This document shows positions 51,240-59,697 of a DNA stretch of 64,000 nt, one piece after another. The stretch comes from Hymenobacter sp. PAMC 26628 (lineage in GTDB: Bacteria; Bacteroidota; Bacteroidia; Cytophagales; Hymenobacteraceae), in NCBI RefSeq assembly GCF_001562275.1, contig NZ_CP014304.1:4960001-5024000 (forward strand), written 5' to 3'. Numbering within the stretch: the first letter of the stretch is position 1; every line of letters starts with the position of its first letter. The translations under genes were made by a program, and so were the position numbers. The notes under the pieces were generated by a model. It did not search any database. It was not told the origin of the DNA and was given only the letters and a program-made list of their open reading frames with translations.

Positions 51240-52544
51240 ATGAAGATACTGTTATGTGTGGGCCTGGCGCTGGTAGCGCCGGGCCTCTATGCCCAAACTA
51301 TGCCCGCGCTCGCCGCGCCGGTTAATGCCACCGCCCCGCTCACGCTGGCCGAGTGCCGGGCACTGGCCCTGAGCCAGAACCAGCGCCTGACCGTGGCCGG
51401 CCATCGGCAGCAGGCCGCCGAAGCGGCCCACGCGGCGGCCAAAACCGGCCTGCTGCCTAAGCTCGACGCCAGCAGCACCAGCTACTTTGTGCGGGGCCTG
51501 CGCGGCACGCCCCTCGAAGCCCAGGGCCTCAGTACCGGGGTGGGCATCAGCCAGCCGGTATACTCCGGTGGACGCATCCGCGCCCAGATTGCGCTGGCCG
51601 GCCTCCAGGCCCAGGGCAGCGGCGAGGAGGTGCAAGCCACCCGCCAACAGCTGGTAGCCGAAACCGACCAGACCTACTGGCAGGCCGTGGCTTTGCGCGA
51701 CCAGATAACCCTGGCCGAGCGCAACCGCGCCCAGCTGCAAGCCCTGGTGCGCGACCTCGACAACAAGTTCCGGGTGGGCTTGGGCTATAAAGCCGACCTG
51801 CTGCGCGCCCAGGTGCAGCTGCGCGACGCCGAGATACTGCTGCTGCGCACCCGCGACGACCAACGCCTGAGCCAGCTGGTGCTGCGCCAGCTCATCGGCC
51901 GGCCAGGCACTGACGGCGACACCCTGCGCCTAGCCGAGTCCATCGCGGGCGAGTTTCCGGCCGTGTCGGCCGCTGACTACGTGCAGCGGGCCTTCGCCCA
52001 GCGCCCCGACCTGCGCCAGCTCGCGCTCAGCAACCGGGCCGACTCCCTGCAAATCACCATCGCCCGCAGTGCCCGGTTGCCGCAGGTCAATGCCAGCGCC
52101 AACGCCCTGTTCCTCGTGCAGAAGCCCAGCGATTTCTTTCCCGACCGCACCATTACGCCGGCCTACGCCCTGGTGAGCGTGAACCTGCCGCTCGTGCATT
52201 GGAAGGAAAACCGGTTGCTTGAAGCCCAGCGCCGCTACCAGGCCCAGGCCAGCGCGGCCAACCTGGAGGAAAACCGCCAGCAGGTGCAGCTCGAAATCAG
52301 CCGGGACTTGCTGCGTCTCAACCAGGCCGCCCGCCGCATCGAGCTGCAGCGCCTGACAGTAACGCAGGCCCAGGAGAATCTGCGCCTCAACAACAACCGC
52401 TTCCAGGCCGGCCTGCTCACGCTCGTCGATTTGCTCGAAGCTCAGGCCGTGAGCCAGCAGGCCGCCGCGGCTCTGGTCGATGCCCAGGCTGAGTACCGCA
52501 TCGCCGAGGCGGCCCTGACCCGGGCGACCGGCGAGTCGTTCTAG
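51240..52544 (+). CDS. TolC-type outer-membrane efflux protein
   Basis: A 434-residue protein. The signal peptide (about 1-18) ends GLYAQ. Two OEP repeats (about 35-230 and 245-430) have the long alpha-hairpins (LTLAECRALALSQNQRLTVA; VQRAFAQRPDLRQLALSNRA) and barrel strands (STGVGISQPVYSGGRIRAQI; ALVSVNLPLVHW). It forms the exit duct for the RND pump. It starts 16 bases after the permease gene and completes a three-gene operon. Confidence 0.92.
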   Translation: MKILLCVGLALVAPGLYAQTMPALAAPVNATAPLTLAECRALALSQNQRLTVAGHRQQAAEAAHAAAKTGLLPKLDASSTSYFVRGLRGTPLEAQGLSTGVGISQPVYSGGRIRAQIALAGLQAQGSGEEVQATRQQLVAETDQTYWQAVALRDQITLAERNRAQLQALVRDLDNKFRVGLGYKADLLRAQVQLRDAEILLLRTRDDQRLSQLVLRQLIGRPGTDGDTLRLAESIAGEFPAVSAADYVQRAFAQRPDLRQLALSNRADSLQITIARSARLPQVNASANALFLVQKPSDFFPDRTITPAYALVSVNLPLVHWKENRLLEAQRRYQAQASAANLEENRQQVQLEISRDLLRLNQAARRIELQRLTVTQAQENLRLNNNRFQAGLLTLVDLLEAQAVSQQAAAALVDAQAEYRIAEAALTRATGESF

Positions 52545-52659
52545 CTGCTCAGGGTACCTCCACTCATTGCCTACCCCGCGCCCGGTACGGGCCCCTGGGG
52601 TCGTATCGGGCGTTGCGGGGGCCTGCCTGTATTCTTCCCGTACTCCGTTCCTTTATTTC

Positions 52660-52685
52660 ATGCTCACGTGCCGTTATTCTACTAC
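52660..52685 (+). pseudogene. 5' fragment of an acyl-carrier-protein-like gene, split by the Tn3-type cassette
   Basis: The ATG and the next codons (MLTCRYSTT) run into the transposon. Joined to 56387 after removing one ACTAC copy, the frame continues without a break. See the 3' fragment at 56387-56639. Confidence 0.75.
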
Positions 52686-52723
52686 GAGGTTCTCGTTACA
52701 ACGGGGCGAAAAATGACGCTAAG
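52686..52723 (+). repeat. Left terminal inverted repeat of the Tn3-type cassette
   Basis: 38 bp, outer end GAGGTTCTCGTTACAAC, inner end ACGCTAAG. It matches the right end at 34 of 38 positions. Confidence 0.88.
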
Positions 52724-52856
52724 CTGGTGATGCCGCCACCGTAAAGTGGGGGTGTTGTTAAAAATAGGGGGCAAAGCGAACGGCTTAACGTTCGTACTGG
52801 CTGTTTGCTCTGATGAATTTACAAATAAATATTATGAAAAAATAACTTCTTTGCTT

Positions 52857-53444
52857 ATGCTTGAAAAAGAACTCTCCGACTGGCTTACAAAACAATTTCG
52901 CCTTTACATCCCCGTGACGGATGGAGATGCCGCTGCGATAACCATGCTGTTCAGTTGCCGGAAAGTACCCAAAGGGGAGCTTTTGCTGAAAGAGGGCCAC
53001 TACGGCGATTGGTGGGGGTTTGTTTATAAGGGATTATTGAGGTCTTACTCGTTTGATGTTAAGGGAAATGAGTGTACGAATAATTTCTTCAAAGAGGGTT
53101 CATTTACGTGTGAGTTGGTAAGTTTCAATGGGGCTGCCGTTAGTCCCACTACCGTGGAAGCGCTCGAAGAGACCCTCCTCCTCTGTGTAAACAAGCAAGC
53201 CTTGGATGCGCTATTCTGGAGCTTTCCGGTCTTTGAACGGTTTGGCCGCCTGCTGTACGAAGAGACTTTTTCCAGGTACAAACAACATAGTCTTTTCAGA
53301 GTGCGCTTCAATGCGCGCGAACGATACCTTCATTTCTTAAAAAATGAGCCGGACCTAATCAGCCGGGTTCCGTTAAAGCATATCGCCTCTTACCTGAGGG
53401 TAACGGATACCAGTTTGAGCCGAATCCGCCGCAACATTGCGTGA
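52857..53444 (+). CDS. Crp/Fnr-family transcriptional regulator
   Basis: A 195-residue protein. A cyclic-nucleotide-binding-like barrel (about 25-125: KVPKGELLLKEGHYGDWWGF; KGLLRSYSFDVKGNECTNNF) precedes a C-terminal helix-turn-helix (VPLKHIASYLRVTDTSLSRI). The Arg and Glu contacts for cAMP are not evident, and no Fe-S cysteine set is visible, so the signal is unknown. The ATG at 52857 is preferred over 52746 for family length. It is the first gene of the cassette and probably controls the following oxidoreductases. Confidence 0.88.
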   Translation: MLEKELSDWLTKQFRLYIPVTDGDAAAITMLFSCRKVPKGELLLKEGHYGDWWGFVYKGLLRSYSFDVKGNECTNNFFKEGSFTCELVSFNGAAVSPTTVEALEETLLLCVNKQALDALFWSFPVFERFGRLLYEETFSRYKQHSLFRVRFNARERYLHFLKNEPDLISRVPLKHIASYLRVTDTSLSRIRRNIA

Positions 53445-53525
53445 GGTGGTTGTCTGATTTCTTGTCTTTGGGCAAGCGCAAGCCCCGTGTAGCGGGGCAA
53501 GCTTTGCAAAAACAAACAGGACAGC

Positions 53526-54278
53526 ATGGCAACACGGCAAAAAATAGCGTTGGTAACCGGGGCAAACCGAGGGCTGGGCCTGGAGATTGCGCGGCAGTTG
53601 GGCAAGCGGCAGATGACGGTGTTGTTAGGGGCCCGAAATGCCGCCGCTGGCGAGGCCGCGGCGGCGGGCTTAGTGGCCGAAGGAATCGATGCGTCAGCGA
53701 TTCTGCTTGATATAACGGACGGCGCGAGCGTGAGCACCGCCGTGCAAACGGTGACGGAAAAGTTTGGCTATTTGGACATACTGGTTAATAATGCCGGTAT
53801 CCTGCCCAAGCTCACGGAGGAAGGCTCGCCCAGCCAGGCCAGTCCGCAGCTGCTGCTCGACTACCTGCAAACCAATTTTCTGGCCCAGGTAAGCGTAACC
53901 CAGGTTTTCCTGCCCTTGCTTAAGCACAGTACGGCCGGGCGCATCGTCAATATGTCTTCTTCGATTGGGTCGGTAACCATTGCCAGCGAACCCCTGCATC
54001 AGAATGGCCCGAAGCCGCCCCGGCTTCCCTACGCGGCTTCAAAGGCGGCCTTAAACATGTTCACGGTCTTGCTAGCGAAAGAGCTGCGACCGGAGGGAAT
54101 CAAAGTAAACAGTGCCGACCCGGGCCTTACCCAAACCGACGCGGGTGGCCCGAATGCGCCCTATACCGTGGAGCAGGGCGCTCGCCCAGCCGTGTGGTTG
54201 GCTTGCCTGGATGACGACGGCCCGACCGGCTGCTTTTTTACCCATGTAGATGAACACGTTGTTAATAATCCGTGGTAA
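53526..54278 (+). CDS. Short-chain dehydrogenase/reductase, cassette cargo
   Basis: A 250-residue SDR with TGANRGLG (cofactor), NNAG (at about 90), NMSSSIGS (Ser) and YAASKAALN (Tyr and Lys). DPGLTQTDAGG near residue 200 resembles carbonyl-reductase-like SDRs. The end reads FTHVDEHVVNNPW. It is related in plan to the SDR at 7406 but clearly diverged. It lies 81 bases after the Crp/Fnr gene. Confidence 0.9.
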   Translation: MATRQKIALVTGANRGLGLEIARQLGKRQMTVLLGARNAAAGEAAAAGLVAEGIDASAILLDITDGASVSTAVQTVTEKFGYLDILVNNAGILPKLTEEGSPSQASPQLLLDYLQTNFLAQVSVTQVFLPLLKHSTAGRIVNMSSSIGSVTIASEPLHQNGPKPPRLPYAASKAALNMFTVLLAKELRPEGIKVNSADPGLTQTDAGGPNAPYTVEQGARPAVWLACLDDDGPTGCFFTHVDEHVVNNPW

Positions 54279-54321
54279 TAGTTAGCACGGAGCAACCGCT
54301 TAAACTTATTAAATAGCGATA

Positions 54322-55206
54322 ATGAAAATCACTCTGACCGGAGCATTAGGTCACATCAGCCGGCCGCTTGCCCAACACTTGCTTGCGCAAGGGCACACGG
54401 TCACTATTATTAGCAGCAATGCCGAAAGAAAGGAGATTGAAGCCTTAGGCGGCATTGCGGCAATTGGGTCGATAACCGATGCCGATTTTTTGGCCAGGGC
54501 CTTCGCCGAAGCAGATGCCGTTTACGCGATGGTTCCGCTGGATTTTACAGTGCCTGACATTCGGGCGCACAGCCAGAACATTGGGCGGGCTTACGCCCAG
54601 GCCGTCCGCACGTCTGGGGTTAAGCGCGTAGTCCACCTAAGCAGCTGGGGCGCTCATCTGGCTGAGGGTACAGGACCTATTATTGGCTCGTATGAGGTAG
54701 AAAGCAGCTTAAATGAACTACCTCAGGTAAGCGTTACGCACTTACGTCCGGGCTACTTCTTTCAGAACCTGTATAGATTTATCGACCTGATTAAAAACGC
54801 CGGGTTTATCGGCGCTAATTATGGTGGGGAGGATAGAATCGTCTTTACGTCAACAAAAGATATTGCGAAGGTTGCGGCGGAAGAGCTGACGGCCACGGGA
54901 AGCGAAAAAATACGCTATCTGGCCAGCGATGATATAACGGCCAGCGCAGCAGCGCAGATTATGGGGGCTGGCATCGGGAAGCCGGCTTTGCAGTGGGTCA
55001 CTTTCACGGACGAGCAAGCCTTCGCGGCCTTCCAAGAGGCCGGTATGCCAGTAATGATTGCGCACCTGTTCGTCGAGCTTGGGGCGGCCATTCACAGTGG
55101 TGCTATCCGCGAAGACTACGATTTGCATCGGCCCATAGCCGGCGAAACTAAGCTTCGGGACTTCGCCCGAGAATTTGCAGCAGTATTTGGAGAGAAGGTC
55201 GTTTAA
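54322..55206 (+). CDS. NmrA-like NAD(P)-binding protein, cassette cargo
   Basis: A 294-residue atypical SDR. TGALGHISRPLAQHLLAQGH is the Rossmann loop (GxxGxxx type). VKRVVHLSSWGAHLAEGTG and LRPGYFFQNLYRF match NmrA and quinone-oxidoreductase-2-like proteins. These act as redox sensors or reduce quinones with NADPH. It starts 43 bases after the SDR gene. Confidence 0.87.
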   Translation: MKITLTGALGHISRPLAQHLLAQGHTVTIISSNAERKEIEALGGIAAIGSITDADFLARAFAEADAVYAMVPLDFTVPDIRAHSQNIGRAYAQAVRTSGVKRVVHLSSWGAHLAEGTGPIIGSYEVESSLNELPQVSVTHLRPGYFFQNLYRFIDLIKNAGFIGANYGGEDRIVFTSTKDIAKVAAEELTATGSEKIRYLASDDITASAAAQIMGAGIGKPALQWVTFTDEQAFAAFQEAGMPVMIAHLFVELGAAIHSGAIREDYDLHRPIAGETKLRDFAREFAAVFGEKVV

Positions 55207-55218
55207 AATCTAAAGCAT

Positions 55219-56190
55219 ATGGCAGAGTTCATGGAAACAATTCCCGGCCCGGTGTCCGGTAAAGCGGTGACCTACGAAGGGCTGGGGGGGGCGGAAATTA
55301 TCCACGTGGTGGAGCGCACCGTGCGGCCACCGGCCTTCGGCGAAGTGCGCATCAGCGTGAAAGCGGCCGGGGTCAATCCGGCTGACGAAGTGATGCGCAA
55401 GATTGAAAATAGCGCGGTACGTTTCCCGGCTGTTCCCGGCTTTGATGCAGCCGGCGTGATTGAGTCGGTCGGGCCGGGGGTGTCCCGGCTGCGGGTTGGG
55501 GAGGAGGTCATGGCGACCCTGATGCCGTACCGGCCCGATGGCGGCACCCAGGCCGCCTTTATCGTCGTGCCGGCCGCCTCCGTCGTGCCGATACCGACGG
55601 GAACAACTTTCGCGCAGGCGGCCGGCCTCCCCATGAATGGCCTGACGGCCCTGCGGGCTTTGGAGCTGACGGAACTCAAAGCCGGCCAGGTGCTGGCGGT
55701 GACCGGCGGCGCGGGCGTGCTGGCGCACTACACCATTGCGGCCGCTAAAAAAAGGGGGCTAACCGTTGTCGCCGATGCCAAACCAGCAGAAAGCGACCTG
55801 GTCCGCAGCTACGGGGCTGACGCAGTGGTAGAACGCGGAGATGGCTTCGCCGAGGCTATCCGCCAGGAGTTCCCGCAGGGCGTTGATGCGCTAATTGACA
55901 CGGCCGTACTGGGGGCGAGCAGTTTTCCGGCCATTCGCGACGGGGGCGTGTATATAGCCGTGCGCCCTTTTGCTGAGCTGCCACCAGAGCGGGGGATTCA
56001 AACCAAGCTGGTATGGGTGCCCGATGTGGTGGAAAACACGGAAGGTCTCCACCTGTTGCGAACCCTGGTTGAAAGCGGGGAAATAAAGCTCCGGGTTGCC
56101 GGAGAGTACGCGCCGGAGCAGGTTGCCGCTGCCCAGCAGGCGCTGGCCGCGGGCGGATTGCGTGGCCGTCCGGTGATTGTATTTGCCTAG
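55219..56190 (+). CDS. Zinc-independent quinone-oxidoreductase-like MDR protein, cassette cargo
   Basis: A 323-residue medium-chain reductase. The N-terminal catalytic domain has GEVRISVKAAGVNPADEVMR and PGFDAAGVIESVG. The Rossmann domain has VTGGAGVLAHYTIAAAKKRG. The cysteines and histidine that bind zinc in alcohol dehydrogenases are absent, which points to an NADPH:quinone or enoyl reductase. It starts 12 bases after the NmrA-like gene. Confidence 0.9.
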   Translation: MAEFMETIPGPVSGKAVTYEGLGGAEIIHVVERTVRPPAFGEVRISVKAAGVNPADEVMRKIENSAVRFPAVPGFDAAGVIESVGPGVSRLRVGEEVMATLMPYRPDGGTQAAFIVVPAASVVPIPTGTTFAQAAGLPMNGLTALRALELTELKAGQVLAVTGGAGVLAHYTIAAAKKRGLTVVADAKPAESDLVRSYGADAVVERGDGFAEAIRQEFPQGVDALIDTAVLGASSFPAIRDGGVYIAVRPFAELPPERGIQTKLVWVPDVVENTEGLHLLRTLVESGEIKLRVAGEYAPEQVAAAQQALAAGGLRGRPVIVFA

Positions 56191-56232
56191 GGAGTTACTG
56201 CCCTGCGGTGACGTAGCCTGTTCTGCCACCAA

Positions 56233-56264
56233 AAGCCCCGCCGGCAGCTTGCCGAGCGGGGCTT
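56233..56264. terminator. Hairpin after the cassette operon
   Basis: The stem aagccccgc/gcggggctt with a GC-rich inner part follows the last cargo gene. The T-run is on the minus side only, so efficiency on the plus strand is doubtful. Confidence 0.5.
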
Positions 56265-56343
56265 CGAGCGGTTATGCGGGCTGCGCATTCTGAAGATTAG
56301 GCTTTCTGCTAACAACAGGATGAAGAGGAAATACCTGTCCAGG

Positions 56344-56381
56344 CTTAGCGTAATTTTCCGCCCTGTTGTAACGAGAACCCC
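56344..56381 (-). repeat. Right terminal inverted repeat of the Tn3-type cassette
   Basis: 38 bp. The outer end is cccc at 56378-56381, directly followed by the ACTAC duplication. The inner end is cttagcgtaattttccgccc. Confidence 0.88.
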
Positions 56382-56386
56382 ACTAC

Positions 56387-56639
56387 CTCCCTCACGCAGC
56401 AGGTGCGGCAACTCATCAGCCAGCGCAAGGGCATCAAGTTGCGGCAGCTGCACCCCGGCTCGGATTTGGTGGGCGAATTTGGATTCGAGGCGCTCGACAT
56501 GGTCGATATCATTCTGGAAGTGGAAAGCCGCTTCCGGCTCACCATCCCCGACGAGCTGCCCCTGCGCACCCCTGCCGATTTCGTGGCCTACCTGCACCGG
56601 CAGCTGCCGCCCGGGGCCGGGACTTTACCCTCGCCGTGA
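56387..56639 (+). pseudogene. 3' fragment of the split acyl-carrier-protein-like gene
   Basis: Together with 52660-52685 it encodes 92 residues. The carrier fold is clear: VRQLISQRKGIKLRQLHPGS, then ALDMVDIILEVESRFRLTIP, then a final helix TPADFVAYLHRQL. At the prosthetic-group site the expected Asp-Ser-Leu reads Glu43-Ala44-Leu45 (GFEALDMV), so phosphopantetheine could not be attached. The fragment alone could start only at a GTG (56403), which would drop helix 1. It was probably inactivated by the cassette. Confidence 0.75.
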
Positions 56640-56825
56640 ACCTTTCGGCGGGGCGGCGTTTTGATACCCCTTGGACCCGGCCAAATAGCCAAGCGGTGGT
56701 GCATTGTTCTTCAAATCACGTAAGTAGCGTCGTTACCGAATGAGACAAATAAAAACAGCAAGCAGATTACCAACCGCGAAAGCCAGTCCTCTTTGTTGAA
56801 CTCAATCGGCTTCCCAGCCACGTCC

Positions 56826-56833
56826 TACCTTTG
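56826..56833 (+). promoter_or_regulatory. -7 promoter box TACCTTTG before the AraC gene
   Basis: A perfect TAnnTTTG match, 19 bases before the ATG at 56853. Confidence 0.6.
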
Positions 56834-56852
56834 AATTTCGCAAATCAAGCTG

Positions 56853-57791
56853 GTGATGAAGACAATTTCCCTGGACGAGTTTTACCAAGAGTTGACGGTG
56901 GCGCTCGACAGCCCGCCCGGTGCCCTGCTGCCCGATGGCATCCAGCAGGAAATCGGGCACTTCAACGTGTTCGACGTGGCCGACCTGTTTCGGCGGGTGC
57001 GCGAGAAGCCGCCCATGCTCTACGACCGCCGGGCGTACTACAAAATCAGCCTCATCAGCGGGCGCAGCCGGGCCGAATACGCCGATAAAGCAATTGACAT
57101 TGAGCGCCATGCGCTGCTGTTTGCCACGCCCAAGGTTCCCTACAACTGGGAGCCGCTGGACCAGCAGCAGGCCGGCCATTTCTGCGTCTTTACCGAGGAA
57201 TTTCTGCTGCCGGCCAAAAGCGGGGTCGTACTCGAAGAACTGCCGCTGTTCCGGGCCGGCGGTTGCCCGGTGTTTCCGGTAACCGACGAGGACGTGGCGG
57301 AGCTGGAGGCCATTTTTCGGAAAATGCACAAGGAAATTGCCGGCGGCTACGCCTATAAATACGACTTGCTGCGCACCTACGTGCTGGAACTGCTGCACTT
57401 CGGCCAGAAGCTTCAGCCCGCCTCGGCCCTGCACCTGAGCCACACCGCCGCCGCACGGGTCGCCGCCCTGTTTGTGGAGCTGCTGGAGCGGCAGTTTCCC
57501 ATCGAAACGCCGCAGCAGAAACTGCAGCTGCGCACGGCCAAAGACTACGCCGACCGGCTGGCGGTGCACGTCAATCACCTCAACCGGGTGCTGAAGGAAA
57601 CCACCGGCTACACTACTACTGAAATTATCGGGAGCCGCGTGACGCAGGAAGCCAAGCTGCTGCTCAAGCAAACCCGGTGGAACATCTCCGAGATTTCCGA
57701 CAGCCTGGGCTTTGCCGAGGTGGCCCACTTCTCGAATTTTTTCAAGCGGCAGACCGCGCTTTCGCCCGCAAATTTTCGGGGCCAGGGGTGA
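56853..57791 (+). CDS. AraC family transcriptional regulator
   Basis: A 312-residue protein. The sensing domain (about 20-175, YDRRAYYKISLISGRSRAEY; LLFATPKVPYNWEP) is followed by the AraC DNA-binding domain (about 205-305: KDYADRLAVHVNHLNRVLKE; ISEISDSLGFAEVAHFSNFF). An SDR gene follows after 100 bases and is the likely target, as at 7406-9118. An ATG at 56856 is equally possible. Confidence 0.9.
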   Translation: MMKTISLDEFYQELTVALDSPPGALLPDGIQQEIGHFNVFDVADLFRRVREKPPMLYDRRAYYKISLISGRSRAEYADKAIDIERHALLFATPKVPYNWEPLDQQQAGHFCVFTEEFLLPAKSGVVLEELPLFRAGGCPVFPVTDEDVAELEAIFRKMHKEIAGGYAYKYDLLRTYVLELLHFGQKLQPASALHLSHTAAARVAALFVELLERQFPIETPQQKLQLRTAKDYADRLAVHVNHLNRVLKETTGYTTTEIIGSRVTQEAKLLLKQTRWNISEISDSLGFAEVAHFSNFFKRQTALSPANFRGQG

Positions 57792-57891
57792 ATTTCGCAA
57801 AAATCGGTTTGGTTGGCGCAACTAACCAGTGCTGCGCGAGTCGGACCTTTGGGGTCCTTTAGCACTGTTTTACTAACCGCCACCTTCGCTC

Positions 57892-58686
57892 ATGGACTTG
57901 CAGAAAAACACCATCCTTATCACCGGCGGCACCAGCGGCCTGGGCCTCGAATTTGCCCGCCAGCTACTGGGCATGGGCAACACGGTGCTCATCACGGGCC
58001 GCGACCAGGCCAAGCTCGACCAAGCCCAGCGAAGCCTGACGGGGGTGCACACCTTCCGGAGCGACGTGAGCGACCCGGCCGCCATCCGGCAGCTCTACCA
58101 GGAAGTAACGACGCGGTTTCCGGCGCTCAACATCTTGATTAACAATGCGGGCGAGATGCGCAAGCTTAACCTCAACGACCCGGACCTGGACCTGCTCGAC
58201 GTGACGCGGGAAATCGAAATCAACCTGGCCGGCCCCATTCGCATGGTGCAGCAGTTTTTGCCTCACCTCAAAACCAAGCCGACGGCCGCCATCCTGAACG
58301 TGACTTCCGGTCTAGCCCTGACCCCGTTTCCGCTGGCTCCGGTGTACGGGGCTACCAAGTCGGGGCTGCGCTCCTACACCAAGTCGCTGCGGGTGCAGCT
58401 GCAAGGCACCGCCGTAAAGGTGTTCGAGCTGGTGGCACCGGGCGCGAAAACCCCACTGAACGACAAGTTTGCCGACGACGTGAAGGACAGCGACCTAATG
58501 GCCCCCGACAAGCTGATTGCCGAGGCCGTGAAGGGGATGCAGCAAGACACCTGGGAGATATATCCGGGCCTGGCCGGCGTGTTGCGCTACGCCAGCCGGA
58601 TTGCGCCGGGCCTGCTTCTGAACCAGCTCAGCAAGGGCGTCAATGAGTCGCTGGCCAAGCTGCCACCCCGCGCAAAGGCGAAGTAG
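57892..58686 (+). CDS. SDR family oxidoreductase (DltE-like)
   Basis: A 264-residue protein with TGGTSGLGLEFARQLLGMG (cofactor), NNAGEMRKLNLNDP, NVTSGLAL (Ser) and YGATKSGLRS (Tyr, Lys). The C-terminal third (YASRIAPGLLLNQLSKGVNE) resembles DltE-type SDRs. No teichoic-acid genes are near, so the name reflects similarity only. It probably responds to the AraC protein upstream. Confidence 0.88.
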   Translation: MDLQKNTILITGGTSGLGLEFARQLLGMGNTVLITGRDQAKLDQAQRSLTGVHTFRSDVSDPAAIRQLYQEVTTRFPALNILINNAGEMRKLNLNDPDLDLLDVTREIEINLAGPIRMVQQFLPHLKTKPTAAILNVTSGLALTPFPLAPVYGATKSGLRSYTKSLRVQLQGTAVKVFELVAPGAKTPLNDKFADDVKDSDLMAPDKLIAEAVKGMQQDTWEIYPGLAGVLRYASRIAPGLLLNQLSKGVNESLAKLPPRAKAK

Positions 58687-58734
58687 TGCGGCAGCGGGGC
58701 CGTCACCTGAACACTTGGTAAACAGTACGTAAGG

Positions 58735-59697
58735 CTAGGTGTATAGTCCCAGCATGAGGTGGGTGGGGTCACGCATGAAGATAGTAGGGGTTAAGCGCCA
58801 TTGTTGGCAAACCAATTCGTGTGGGGGTTTGCCTCGTAGCCGCTCAAGCCGTTTACCGTAGTTGTAAGCCAGTAAAAAGGCTTGCAGGTGCTCATTGAGT
58901 TGGGCCGTGGTTTGGCACTGGTACTGGTACTGGTACTGGCGCACCGTGGCCTCTTTCCAGGTGCGGTTGAAGCGCTGCCCATTCGTCCACGGACGGGCGG
59001 GCTTGGTGAAGCGGTGCTCGATGCCGTGCTCGATGCCGCGCTCGTCGCAGACACGGTCAAAAATGTGCCGCCAGGCGTAGGCCCGGCGGGGCAGGGTGCC
59101 GGATTGGGTACCGTTGTCGGTCAACACTTTAGGCACTGGGTAGGGAATGGCGGCCAGCACCCGCCGCAAAAAGTCAGCGGCCAGCATTTTCGTGGCCCGG
59201 GGGTGCCATGCGGCAAAGGCCGGCTTGCTGGTGCGGTCAAGGGCGGCGAAGCGGTACACTGTACCCGCTTCGGTAGGCACTTCGGCGAAGTCGACGCGCA
59301 GGTAGCCAATCGGGTAATCCTTAAATTTCTTTTGCTTCTCCGCGGGCTCCGGAGCCGGCAGGCGGCCGAGGCCGTGGCGTTGAAACAGGCGGTGCAGGGC
59401 CGAGCGCGCGCGCGGTGGGATGGTTTCCTGCAGGGCGTAGCGGCCGTCATCGAGCGGCGGTTGGGTCTGCTGGCGAAAAGCGCCCGCGCCCGCTTCCCGC
59501 TCGGCGGTAAGCACGGTGGAAACCGGCTTTGGCCCCGTCGGCGCGGCTGTAGTCGTGCTGCGGTTGCGCCACTTGGTCACCGTTTTCACATTGACCCCGT
59601 GGCGTTTCGCTAAGCTTTGCGCGCTTTCCGGACTTTGCTGGATGCGGCGTCGCACTGCCGGCGTTGTACGGGCGCTGCCGTGAAGTACTTGTCCCAT
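58735..59697 (-). CDS. IS481-family transposase
   Basis: A 320-residue protein. The N-terminal helix-turn-helix is SPESAQSLAKRHGVNVKTVT. The integrase core has GYLRVDFAEVPTEAGTVYRF (Asp), PKVLTDNGTQSG (Asp) and a Glu-containing helix near FNRTWKEA. A short phrase, GIEHGIEHRFTKP, and a run of alternating Tyr-Gln (QYQYQYQCQ) arise from small DNA repeats at about 59010-59040 and 58910-58940. The frame is intact. The stop codon lies at the very end of the element. Confidence 0.87.
   Translation of the reverse strand: MGQVLHGSARTTPAVRRRIQQSPESAQSLAKRHGVNVKTVTKWRNRSTTTAAPTGPKPVSTVLTAEREAGAGAFRQQTQPPLDDGRYALQETIPPRARSALHRLFQRHGLGRLPAPEPAEKQKKFKDYPIGYLRVDFAEVPTEAGTVYRFAALDRTSKPAFAAWHPRATKMLAADFLRRVLAAIPYPVPKVLTDNGTQSGTLPRRAYAWRHIFDRVCDERGIEHGIEHRFTKPARPWTNGQRFNRTWKEATVRQYQYQYQCQTTAQLNEHLQAFLLAYNYGKRLERLRGKPPHELVCQQWRLTPTIFMRDPTHLMLGLYT

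Larger units (their letters stand above)
52681..56386. mobile_element. Non-autonomous Tn3-type cassette carrying regulator and oxidoreductase genes
   Basis: The element proper is 52686-56381 (3,696 bp). Its 38-bp ends are inverted copies with four mismatches; the right end reads, from outside, GGGGTTCTCGTTACAAC and ends innermost ATTACGCTAAG. This resembles the Tn3 end, which also runs from GGGG to TAAG over 38 bp. Exact 5-bp direct repeats ACTAC flank it (52681-52685, 56382-56386), the Tn3 signature. Inside are four genes, all on the plus strand, and no transposase or resolvase. GC content is lower than in the backbone. It interrupts a carrier-protein gene. Confidence 0.85.

Noticed and set aside
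49166..51241. A 691-codon open frame antisense to the RND permease
   Set aside because: It is His/Gly/Val-rich with no recognisable domain and mirrors the codon structure of the permease. It is a shadow frame.
38794..56381. Idea that the decayed Tn3 at 38794 mobilised the cassette at 52686
   Set aside because: The terminal repeats differ (GGGTgTTGTTAAATAAATAG versus GGGGTTCTCGTTACAAC), so its transposase would not be expected to act on the cassette ends.
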